The notes below the pieces were generated by a model. The model was not told where the DNA came from, did not search any database, and was given only the letters and a program-made list of their open reading frames with translations. Shown piece by piece: positions 8,171-16,016 of a DNA stretch of 52,498 nt (positions are counted from its first letter, which is position 1; the number at the start of each line of letters is the position of its first letter). The translations under genes were made by a program, and so were the position numbers. Source of the stretch: Marivita lacus (lineage in GTDB: Bacteria; Pseudomonadota; Alphaproteobacteria; Rhodobacterales; Rhodobacteraceae); assembly GCF_014637725.1 (NCBI RefSeq), contig NZ_BMFC01000021.1:1-52498 (forward strand), given 5' to 3'.

Positions 8171-11100
8171 TTGAACACCGCGACTGACAGCCTCTTTCTG
8201 TCACACCCCGATCCGATGTTGATCTATGATCTGGAAACGCTGCGATTTCTGGATGTCAACAAGGCCGCCGTCGCAAAATACGGGTATTCCCGCGACGAAT
8301 TTCTTTCAATGACCATCGCCGATATCCATCCGGATGAAGACAAGTCCGCCCTTGTGGCCCACCTCGCGGCTGCCACCGAAGGCCGCAACGAAGCCGGGAT
8401 GTGGCGGCACCGGCTGAAGTCCGGCGAGATCATCCATGTCGACATCACCAGCCACATTATCGACCACGATGGGCGCAGCGCGAAGCTGGTCGCGGCACGG
8501 GATGTGACGGAACGGGTGAATGCTGAAAGGGCCCTTGCGCAGGCGAAACGGATGCTCGAGATCGCGGGTCATTCGGCAAAGTTCGGAGCCTGGAGCTTTG
8601 ACGTGGCCAACAGAAAAGCAGAATGGTCCACCGAGACCGCCCGTATCCATGATGAACCTGATGGGTTTTCACCACATATCGACGATGCGCTTTCCTATTT
8701 CGCGCCTGAGGATCGGGAGCGGATCAAGAATGCATTCAAAGATTGTATTGCTCATGGCCGTTCCTTTGATGAAATACTCCAGGTAATCACGGCGAAAGGC
8801 CGCAAGTTATGGGTGCGCTCGACGGGTGAGGCGGTTCTTGATGAAACCGGCAAGACCACGATGGTTGAGGGCTCCATTCAGGACATGTCTGAACTGGTGA
8901 CCGTCCGCAAGCGTGCTGAGGACGCGGAAAGATTGCTGGCGATGGCCGGCCGGGCGGTCAAGCTGGGGGGGTGGCGCGTTGATCTCGCGAACCAAAAGGT
9001 AACTTGGACGGATGGCACAGCGGCCATTCACGAACTGCCGGCTGGCTTTTCCCCTTCATATGATGCTGGGATCGATTATTTTGCACCAGAAGAGCGCGAC
9101 TCGGCGCGGAAGGTTTTCGACGATTGCGTCGAACACGGCATTGCGTTTGATAACGTCCGCGACCTGATCACGGCAAAGGGAAATCGCATCCAGGTCCGCT
9201 CCTTTGGGGTGCCGGTAAAGGATGACGCGGGCCAGATCGTTGCCGTGCAGGGCGCGATGCAGGACATCACTGAATTGATGACCGCCCAACGGACAGCTGA
9301 TGAGCTTAGCGGGCGTCTGGCCGAGACGTTGGAAAATATAGGCGATGCCTTTTTTATGCTCGATAGGGATTGGCGCTTTTCCTACCTCAACACCAAGGCT
9401 GAGGAGCTTCTGGAGCGCACTCGTGAGGAATTGATTGGACGCCGGATTAGCGATGAACTTTCTGGAAGCGTCTTTGAAGCTCAGTATTCGCGGGCGTTCG
9501 AGACCGGGCAGACAGTCAGGTTTATTGAGCATTATCCTCCGCTCAAGCGAACGTTCCGCGTCACTGCCCATCCGATACCAGATGGATTGGCTGTCTATTT
9601 TTCCGACATCACCGAAGAATGTCGCCAGACCGAACAGTTGCGGTTGCTCGAGGCGGCCGTTCAGCAGATCAACGATGTCGTCATCATCACGGATGCCATA
9701 CATCGCGCTGCTTCTGGCGACGACACCATCATTTACGTCAACGATGCCTTCGAACGCATGACCGGGTTCACGCGCGACGAGGTGATCGGACGGACACCCA
9801 GAATCCTGCAAGGCCCCAAAACCCAACGCTCCGAACTTCACCGGATCTGGCAGGCGATTGAGACCCACTTTCCAGTGAGCGTCGAATTGATCAACTACAC
9901 GAAGTCCGGTCGGGAATACTGGCTGGAGCTCGACATGGTTCCGCTTGCAAATGGTGAAGGACAGGTCACGCATTTCGTCGCGGTGCAGCGCGATATAACC
10001 GATCGCAAGCGCGGCGAGGACGCATTGCGCGTCTCAGAGGCACGGTTTCGCCTGATCGCCGACGCAACCGAAAACACCGTTTGGGACTGGGACATCGCCG
10101 AAGGGCGCTGGTGGTGGAGCGACGGAATGGTGCAGCAATTCGGCCATCATCCCGATCCCGACGCCAAGCTGCCGACCGTCTGGCGCGCAAACGTGCACCC
10201 CGACGACCAGATGCGTGTCGAGGCACTTTTCGAGAAGCTCACTCTGGGTGAAATTGGTGTACTTCACGACCAGTATCGGTTTCGACGGGCCGACGACAGT
10301 TGGGCGCATGTGGAAGAACATGCCTTCCCGATCCGCGATAATGAAGGACGTATCGTCAGGGTCATTGGAAGCATGGCGGATATCTCGGATCGGCTGGACA
10401 TGGAGGAGCGTCTGCGTCAGTCGCAAAAACTGGAGGCCGTGGGTCAACTGACAGGCGGCATTGCCCATGACTTCAACAACCTGCTGACAATCATCATGGG
10501 CAATACGGAAATGCTTCGGGACAGCCTTGAGGAAGACAGTCCACTGCGGCGGTTTGCCGACGCGAGCGCTGTTGCGACGGATCGCGCCACTGAACTGACC
10601 AATCGGCTGCTGGCGTTCTCGCGCAAACAGATGCTTCAACCCCAGGTGTTTGACGTCAACGCCGTGATTACCGACTTCGAGGACATTCTGCGCCGGACCT
10701 TGGGTGAGAATATCGACATCGAGATCGACCTCGCCAATGATATATGGCTGACAGAGATCGATCTTGCTCAGGCCGAAGCCGCCATTCTGAACCTTGCGAT
10801 CAATGCGCGCGATGCGATGCAGGGTGGCGGGTCATTGACCATCGAGACGGCGAATGTGGTCCTCGACAGCGACTATGTCTCGAGCGAACCTGATGTGCCT
10901 GCCGGGCACTACATCGTCATTGCGGTCAGTGACACCGGGCACGGCATTCCCAAGGACCAGATCGCACAGGTCTTCCAGCCGTTCTTCACCACGAAAGCTG
11001 TTGGCCAGGGAACGGGGCTTGGCTTGAGCATGGTGCACGGTTTCGTCAAGCAAACCGGCGGTCATATCCGGATCTATTCCGAAGTGAACGAAGGCACGAC

Positions 11101-11548
11101 CGTCAAACTGTATTTCCCCCGGTATGTCGGGGACCGAGAAGAGCAAGGTACCACATCGCAGGACCGGCCCTTGCAACGTGGTCAGGAGACCATTCTGGTA
11201 ATCGAGGACGACGTCCTGATCTTGCAGCAGTTGATGGCGCAACTGACCGGGCTGGGGTACCGGGTGATCACGGCGTCGGCCGGCCCCCCGGCGCTGGACA
11301 TCCTGCGTGCGAGATCGGATATCGACTTGCTCTTGACAGATGTGATCCTGCCCGGCGGCATGAACGGACGTCAGATTGCCGACGCCGCCCGTGTGATCCA
11401 TCCGGACCTCAAGGTTGTTTTCACCTCGGGCTATTCGGAAAATGCGATTGTGCACCACGGACGGCTGGATTCCGATGTCAACTTTCTGGGCAAACCCTAC
11501 CGCCGGTCCGAACTCGCCGCGAAGGTTCGGGAGGTTTTAGAGTCCTGA
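8171..11548 (+). CDS. Hybrid sensor histidine kinase with about six PAS domains and a C-terminal receiver
   Basis: A 1125-residue protein without signal peptide or membrane segments, so a cytoplasmic sensor. In order: PAS1 (about 5-110), PAS2 (128-250), PAS3 (254-375), PAS4 (384-480), PAS5 (495-620), PAS6 (625-745), HisKA with phospho-acceptor His766 in GGIAHDFNNLL, HATPase with N-box NLAINARDAM and G-box DTGHGIPKDQ, and a receiver (about 1008-1125) with Asp1057 in LLLTDVILPGG. PAS2 and PAS3 are near-copies of each other (an internal duplication). PAS5 has a LOV-like GRTPRILQGPKTQR stretch but no photoactive Cys. The start is TTG; the first PAS begins within ten residues, which argues against the later ATG. 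Its stop lies 24 bases from that of the convergent kinase gene. Confidence 0.88.
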   Translation: MNTATDSLFLSHPDPMLIYDLETLRFLDVNKAAVAKYGYSRDEFLSMTIADIHPDEDKSALVAHLAAATEGRNEAGMWRHRLKSGEIIHVDITSHIIDHDGRSAKLVAARDVTERVNAERALAQAKRMLEIAGHSAKFGAWSFDVANRKAEWSTETARIHDEPDGFSPHIDDALSYFAPEDRERIKNAFKDCIAHGRSFDEILQVITAKGRKLWVRSTGEAVLDETGKTTMVEGSIQDMSELVTVRKRAEDAERLLAMAGRAVKLGGWRVDLANQKVTWTDGTAAIHELPAGFSPSYDAGIDYFAPEERDSARKVFDDCVEHGIAFDNVRDLITAKGNRIQVRSFGVPVKDDAGQIVAVQGAMQDITELMTAQRTADELSGRLAETLENIGDAFFMLDRDWRFSYLNTKAEELLERTREELIGRRISDELSGSVFEAQYSRAFETGQTVRFIEHYPPLKRTFRVTAHPIPDGLAVYFSDITEECRQTEQLRLLEAAVQQINDVVIITDAIHRAASGDDTIIYVNDAFERMTGFTRDEVIGRTPRILQGPKTQRSELHRIWQAIETHFPVSVELINYTKSGREYWLELDMVPLANGEGQVTHFVAVQRDITDRKRGEDALRVSEARFRLIADATENTVWDWDIAEGRWWWSDGMVQQFGHHPDPDAKLPTVWRANVHPDDQMRVEALFEKLTLGEIGVLHDQYRFRRADDSWAHVEEHAFPIRDNEGRIVRVIGSMADISDRLDMEERLRQSQKLEAVGQLTGGIAHDFNNLLTIIMGNTEMLRDSLEEDSPLRRFADASAVATDRATELTNRLLAFSRKQMLQPQVFDVNAVITDFEDILRRTLGENIDIEIDLANDIWLTEIDLAQAEAAILNLAINARDAMQGGGSLTIETANVVLDSDYVSSEPDVPAGHYIVIAVSDTGHGIPKDQIAQVFQPFFTTKAVGQGTGLGLSMVHGFVKQTGGHIRIYSEVNEGTTVKLYFPRYVGDREEQGTTSQDRPLQRGQETILVIEDDVLILQQLMAQLTGLGYRVITASAGPPALDILRARSDIDLLLTDVILPGGMNGRQIADAARVIHPDLKVVFTSGYSENAIVHHGRLDSDVNFLGKPYRRSELAAKVREVLES

Positions 11549-11572
11549 CCGAAGTGTCTTTACCGAAAATCC

Positions 11573-13132
11573 TTAATCAGGAGCAGGTAAATGCAACTCC
11601 ACGGTCGTTCCTTTGCCGCTTGCGCTGCGCAGCCTCAATTCTCCTGAGGCCACGCGTGCAAGACCATCAACAAAGCTGAGCCCCAGCCCAATGCCCATGC
11701 CGACCTCACGCTTCGTGAAGAATGGCTCTCGGGCCTTTTTCAGCGTGGCGTTGTCCATGCCGAATCCCTGATCGCTAACAGCGATGACGATCTCTCGGGC
11801 CTGAGTCTCGTCCCTCATGGTCAGCCGCGTCGAGAGATGAATGTCACCGCCGTCAGGCATCGCTGCGACCGCATTTGTGATCAATTCTTCAATCGCCTCT
11901 TTCAGCATGTCTGACCCCAGCTCGACAACGGCGCCAGCGGCTTGGAGATCGACCGTCAATCGATACTTTGCGGCAAGGCGGTTGGCCTGATTCCGCGCGA
12001 TGTCCTGCAAATGCGGGTCGACCTCGAGGTTGGCGAACTGTGCAAGGGTATAGCCCGAATACAACAGCAGGTGATTGACGAGTTTTGCAGCCCGTTGCGT
12101 CACGACAAAACTGCTTTCGAGGGTTGGTTGAAGATGCGGTCGATCAGCAAGCTCTTCTTCCAGTAATTCAAGGTTGCCCAGAATAACGGTCAGGATGCCG
12201 TTCAGATTGTGCGCGAATCCACCAGTCAACTGACGGACGATGGCGTCACGGTCGATCTGCCGCTTCTGGGCTTCGGCGCGGAATTCTTCCGTGACATCTT
12301 CCACGACACCCACGACAGAAGTTATGAGGCCGCCAGAATTGGTGATCGGAATTGCCTTCATTTGGACGTGTCGCTGCGGCGCATCCTGCACGTCGATACG
12401 TAAACGGCCTGAGAAAGTTTTGCCTGCGCGGATCGCCTCCTGAAACTGTGGCCCGATGGCGGTGCGATCCTCGCTGGTCAGGGCCGAGAGCCAGTCTTCC
12501 GCAGAGTCGACGCCCAAAAGTGCAAAAAACCGGCGACTGGCCTGCACTATTTCACCGGAAAAAGGATCAGCGCGGAAAATACCCACGGGAAGTGTGTCGT
12601 AAAACGCGTGCAACTCGTTGTTGGTGCGATCAAGGCTCTGGTTGGTCGCGCTCAACTCTTCGTTCAGATCTTGAAGCTCTTGGTTGGCCGCAGACAGGGC
12701 GCTGCGCGCAGCCAGCAGCTCACTTTCATAGCGGCGCCGGTCTGTCGCGTTAAAGACGGTGATCCAGATCGAGATAGCCTTACCGTCCTCGTCGCGCCGT
12801 TCTGCCGCATTGACCAAAATCGGAATGCGGTCACCGTTTTTTGCGACCAGATCAAGCGCCACTTCGTTGAATGATCCCTGAAGACGAAGGAGCGGCGCGA
12901 AATGCGTTTCGTAGTAAATCTTGCCCGCCACATTCAGCAGGTCCTGAAATCGCCGCCCCGGCAACTCGCCGGTGTCATATCCTGTCCATGCCCGGAATGT
13001 TGCATTCACTCGAACGATGCAGCCGCCAGGATCAAGAGACAGGTAACCGCAGGGTGCATGCTCGTAGAGATCCCGGAGTTCATCGAGATCGATCTGCAAG
13101 GCGTCTGTATCGCTGGGGCAATTGGTGTCCAT
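11573..13132 (-). CDS. Cytoplasmic histidine kinase with an RsbP-like N-terminal PAS domain
   Basis: About 519 residues from the ATG at 13132 (a GTG at 13153 would add seven). Counted from that GTG: PAS-A 24-140, a heptad-like coiled coil 140-182 (ELQDLNEELSATNQ), PAS-B 183-293, HisKA with His315 in GGFAHNLNGIL, and HATPase 410-525 with N-box EELITNAVAAM and G-boxes SDQGFGMD and GIGLGLSF. No membrane segments and no receiver. PAS-A contains APCGYLSL, FAPLLRLQG and IPILVNAAERR, closely matching my recollection of the PAS domain of Bacillus RsbP. The start abuts the stop of the RsbQ-like gene (TGA-T-ATG arrangement), so the two are translationally coupled. Output in RsbP is a PP2C phosphatase; here it is a histidine kinase. 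Confidence 0.88.
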   Translation of the reverse strand: MDTNCPSDTDALQIDLDELRDLYEHAPCGYLSLDPGGCIVRVNATFRAWTGYDTGELPGRRFQDLLNVAGKIYYETHFAPLLRLQGSFNEVALDLVAKNGDRIPILVNAAERRDEDGKAISIWITVFNATDRRRYESELLAARSALSAANQELQDLNEELSATNQSLDRTNNELHAFYDTLPVGIFRADPFSGEIVQASRRFFALLGVDSAEDWLSALTSEDRTAIGPQFQEAIRAGKTFSGRLRIDVQDAPQRHVQMKAIPITNSGGLITSVVGVVEDVTEEFRAEAQKRQIDRDAIVRQLTGGFAHNLNGILTVILGNLELLEEELADRPHLQPTLESSFVVTQRAAKLVNHLLLYSGYTLAQFANLEVDPHLQDIARNQANRLAAKYRLTVDLQAAGAVVELGSDMLKEAIEELITNAVAAMPDGGDIHLSTRLTMRDETQAREIVIAVSDQGFGMDNATLKKAREPFFTKREVGMGIGLGLSFVDGLARVASGELRLRSASGKGTTVELHLPAPD

Positions 13133-13133
13133 A

Positions 13134-13928
13134 TCAGGCAAAGATGAAATCACGAATGGCGGTCGACGTGGCCTCGGGTGCGCTTAGGTTCGGGCAGTGG
13201 CCAGTCGCATCGAGCGTGACAAGTTGGCTGTCTGGAATGGCGTCGTGAACGTATTTACCCACCGCTTGCGGCGCGATGATGTCTTCCCGGCATTGCAGGA
13301 TCAGCGTCGGGATTGCAACGTGAGCGAGGTCGGATCGGTTGTCTGATGTAAAGGTGGTGCGGGCAAAGTGCCGGGCAATTTCCGGATCGGTCCTGCAAAA
13401 GCTGTTGGTCAGCTCCTCGCCCAACTCCGGTCGATCCGGGTTGGCCATGATCGTCGGCGCCATGGCCGCGGACCACCCCATGTGATTGCTGTCCAGAAAT
13501 TCAAGCAGCTCTTCGATTTCGGGCGCAGTGAAGCCGCCGAAATAATTGCCATCGTTAATATATTTCGGCGAAGGGCCGACGAGAACGAGGTGACTGAACA
13601 ATTCAGGCGCAGCGCGCGCCGCCAGCACACCAATCATCGCACTGACCGAGTGTCCGACAAAGATCGCTTTGCCCAGATCGAGTTCCCGGAGGATTTCCAA
13701 GACATCATCGGCGTGCCCCTCGAGGCTGCTGTATCGGTCCGGCGACCATGCGCTCAGATCTGACCTTCCTGCTCCGACAAGATCGAACAGCACCACTCTG
13801 AAATCGTCCGTAAAGTTCGGCGTCACAAACCGCCACATGTTCTGGTCACAGCCGAAGCCATGCGCAAAGACAATGGGCGATCCGGAATCCCCCAGTATCT
13901 GCACGTTGTTTCTGGTGATGACTGACAT
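13134..13928 (-). CDS. RsbQ/KAI2-like alpha/beta hydrolase
   Basis: A 264-residue alpha/beta hydrolase with the intact catalytic triad Ser94 (FVGHSVSAMIG), Asp216 (QCREDIIAP) and His244 (TGHCPNLS). Family-specific words FAHGFGCDQNMW, FDLVGAGRSDL, LFSHLVLVGPSP and FCRTDPEIARHFA match the RsbQ/D14/KAI2 group rather than general esterases. In Bacillus, RsbQ is needed for RsbP to respond to energy stress; plant relatives bind and hydrolyse butenolide signals. The ATG at 13928 is preferred because GGAGG precedes it by five bases; an upstream extension lacks family similarity. Coupled to the PAS kinase downstream, it probably generates or senses the small ligand that the kinase's PAS domain reads. 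Confidence 0.88.
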   Translation of the reverse strand: MSVITRNNVQILGDSGSPIVFAHGFGCDQNMWRFVTPNFTDDFRVVLFDLVGAGRSDLSAWSPDRYSSLEGHADDVLEILRELDLGKAIFVGHSVSAMIGVLAARAAPELFSHLVLVGPSPKYINDGNYFGGFTAPEIEELLEFLDSNHMGWSAAMAPTIMANPDRPELGEELTNSFCRTDPEIARHFARTTFTSDNRSDLAHVAIPTLILQCREDIIAPQAVGKYVHDAIPDSQLVTLDATGHCPNLSAPEATSTAIRDFIFA

Positions 13929-14151
13929 GGAGTCCTCCGGCATTTGCGTGTCTTGTGGCTCGGCGCGACCGCGTTTCAAATTTGACCCGTTCCAGCTCTT
14001 ACGGCTGGTCCATCAGAATCTTGCGCTTGCCTGAACGTAATCGCACACAACGTGTTGGACAATGCCAAGCCTACGGATGGGCGGTTTACACCCATCACGC
14101 AATCAAATCGCTGGAAATCCGAAAACTCATCCTCGTCTCGGCCCCATCGCT

Positions 14152-14271
14152 GCGCATTGGCACAGGGATGCCGTGATCCTGAGCGCGACCATTGATCTCG
14201 CGTCGCAACTGGGCCTGCGGGTCGTTGCAGAGGTGGTGGAACGGGCCCAGCAGGCCGACTGGTGGCGATGA
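14152..14271 (+). pseudogene. Fragment of an EAL-domain cyclic-di-GMP phosphodiesterase gene
   Basis: The frame ending at the TGA 14269-14271 reads RDAVILSATIDLASQLGL and then RVVAEVVERAQQADWWR. This matches the late part of EAL domains, where a helix of the form DAxIVxAIIxLAxxLGLxVVAEGVE is conserved. The Gly of the normal AEGVE is replaced by Val. Nothing upstream in this frame matches the EAL catalytic core, and the frame stops shortly after, so this is a small remnant of a deleted gene. It abuts a second, oppositely oriented remnant five bases away. Confidence 0.6.
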
Positions 14272-14276
14272 AAGCC

Positions 14277-14408
14277 CTACGGGGCAAAAGCGCGCACGGT
14301 GCTTTCTCCGAGTTGCATCTCGGGGCCGAACTCGATGCCTTGGGCTTCTACGGCAAGCGGCGCCATGCCCGCCAGGAGCGCGGCGCGGAGGGTGTGGTGT
14401 ATGGTCAA
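14277..14408 (-). pseudogene. Truncated N-terminus of a secreted protein (remnant)
   Basis: On the minus strand a TTG start at 14408 opens a frame with a signal-peptide-like segment (LRAALLAGMAPLAVEAQG) followed by IEFGPEMQLGESTVRAF and then a TAG stop. The mature start resembles small secreted proteins of the TTHB210-like/DUF5602 kind, which begin with a similar Gly-x-Gly-x-Val-Arg-Thr-Phe pattern, but the chain is cut after about 20 mature residues. The resemblance is from memory and weak; the truncation itself is clear. Confidence 0.35.
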
Positions 14409-14556
14409 TAGGGTCTTTCTTTCGTTTGGGTTAATTGTGATGGCCGTGGTCCGGCGCGGCGCAGGAAGGTGGAGGAAGAGACCGCGAAGGTCCTGGAGCC
14501 GCGTCTGGGCGTTCGGGCTCAAGGGAATTACCATACGCGCATCGCCCAGCCATGGG

Positions 14557-14714
14557 TTAGGGCAGAGATTCGTACCTCCGAGTAACGGTTTTCGAGACCG
14601 TTTTTGGGGCAGGGTGGGGATGCCATAGCCTTTATTTATATGGGTCCGCGGGATCTGTATGCGCGAGTGCGACAAGCTGAGCGGTGTAAGACGGCATAGT
14701 TGGACGCCATAGCA
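14557..14714 (+). repeat. Dispersed ~157-bp repeat, copy 2, with a tRNA-Ser-like anticodon arm
   Basis: Second copy of the repeat at 7061-7216, in the same orientation and of nearly the same length. Here the minus-strand stem around CTCGAAA is perfect (AACGGT paired with ACCGTT), and the following T-loop-like element reads GGTACGAAT. The repeat copies bracket a 7.3-kb segment holding the acylphosphatase remnant, both PAS kinases, the RsbQ-like gene and two gene fragments. Confidence 0.65.
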
Positions 14715-15218
14715 TCCAAGCGGCGCATTACCCCCTTGTGAGGCGGCTTCCCCCATCCGACGCGGGCACTTGATCAGGAGAAGATTGAAGGTCCCATCGC
14801 CTGGATGCGAACGGCAGCCTCGAGCCCAAAGTGCTCACGGCTTCACAGATCAGTTTCGCGACCGCAGCGAACGCGCTTGGTCGTGAGCGACCCGTAGCCA
14901 GCCTTCATGCTAAGCGCAGCGAATGGCGGTGCTGAACCGAAGGCGTGACCCGGTCCTTCGCGCTTGAAACGGAGAGGCTTGCTCAATTTTCAAGCCAAAG
15001 TGGGAGCGTATGTCAGCCATCGCACAACCGCCGGCAGACTATGTCGACAGAAGCATCGTCATGAAAAGTGGCCAATATATTGATCGAACGCAAGAAAGAA
15101 GCTCTCGAACGCGATGAAAGTCGCACCCCATCTTGACGGCCGCGGCGACGATCTCGCCGTCCCACCCGATGCGGCCTCGGGCAGAATTGCTCCGGACATA
15201 TCGCAAAGGAGGTTCGCA
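14715..15218 (+). other. Non-coding stretch right of repeat copy 2
   Basis: About 500 bases with no frame resembling a known family. Short direct similarities (GACCGCAGCGAACGCG, AAGCGCAGCGAATGGCG) hint at degenerate repeats. The last bases carry a strong AAAGGAGG ribosome site for the next small gene. Confidence 0.35.
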
Positions 15219-15602
15219 ATGGACCTGATCGCTTTCACCCCTGTCGTCACGCCCGTTCTGCGCGCATCCCGCCTCGACTTCGCGCTGGATAGCCTCGACG
15301 GTTGGCTCGGCGCCGAGGTTGGCAATCTCGAGGATCTGTTCGACATCACCGGCCACGGCGATGCCGTCGACGATATCGAGGTGCTCAGGAGTCTGCATCT
15401 TGCACCCGGCGCGAGCCCGGAGGATGTCCGCCGCCTGCTCGAAGACGCGATGCTACCTCTCGAGCGCCTGCTGGACCGGGTGTGGTCGATCCCCCTCAAG
15501 GGCCCGTTCAACGATCCTTCGGGTCTCGACGCATGGATATTCCGGTCGGAAGCAAGGCTCGAGGATGTCCTGTCGGCGCTGAACCTCGCGCTGGCGGCCT
15601 GA
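15219..15602 (+). CDS. Small protein of unknown function
   Basis: A 127-residue acidic protein starting at an ATG eight bases downstream of a near-ideal AAAGGAGG, which is the main reason to accept it as a gene. The sequence (MDLIAFTPVVTPVLRASRLD, then LAPGASPEDVRRLLEDAMLP and a C-terminal EARLEDVLSALNLALAA) looks mostly helical and soluble, without signal peptide, membrane segment or Cys pattern. I do not recognise the family. It stands alone between non-coding sequence and an IS-like repeat within the accessory segment. Confidence 0.55.
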   Translation: MDLIAFTPVVTPVLRASRLDFALDSLDGWLGAEVGNLEDLFDITGHGDAVDDIEVLRSLHLAPGASPEDVRRLLEDAMLPLERLLDRVWSIPLKGPFNDPSGLDAWIFRSEARLEDVLSALNLALAA

Positions 15603-15637
15603 GGCGGAGCAGAGTCTCGCTATCCATCTGAGACCGT

Positions 15638-15683
15638 TTTAACGGTGGCGCATACACATGTTTAACAGTGGCGCATACACATG
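15638..15683 (+). repeat. Tandem 23-bp repeat resembling the terminal repeats of an IS21-type element
   Basis: Two head-to-tail 23-base units, TTTAACRGTGGCGCATACACATG in pattern, differ at one position. On the minus strand they read TGTGTATGCGCCACTGTTAA. IS21-family elements carry several such subterminal repeats near each end and often begin with TGTGTA-like words. No istA/istB gene is present nearby, so this would be an orphan end left after a deletion. Confidence 0.5.
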
Positions 15684-16016
15684 GCCTCTAGGCGACATGT
15701 GCCGTCGTGGTGGACGATGGCGCGTCAGATCTGCGAGAGAGAAACCGAATACATGAAAGCGGCCGACACGTGCATCGCGACGCTTGCGGCGCGACCCGCG
15801 TCGATCGTCGGCGAGCCGGAGCCGGCGATGGTTTCGGCGCATCTCCGAGTGGAGCACAACATGCAGCACATTCCCGGTTTTCTTTAGAAGGAGCTTGACA
15901 CCATATACTAAGATCGTCCATATTATGGATGTATATCAGTAACTTAGCATAGAATCCTACCACCCCAGCCAGTTTTGCCCGCCAGTGATGCTATGAAACT
16001 GCCCGTCGACCTTGCG
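15684..16016 (+). other. Intergenic stretch between the IS-like repeat and livF
   Basis: About 330 bases without a convincing gene; a 68-codon frame at 15681-15887 starts inside the repeat and has no recognisable features. An AT-rich segment at 15893-15945 contains a TTGACA word and the 13-base palindrome TCCATATTATGGA (15917-15929), possibly a promoter or operator remnant. Confidence 0.35.

Noticed and set aside
15681-15887. 68-codon plus-strand frame after the tandem repeat
   Set aside because: Its start lies inside the repeat, it has no ribosome site and no family-like pattern.
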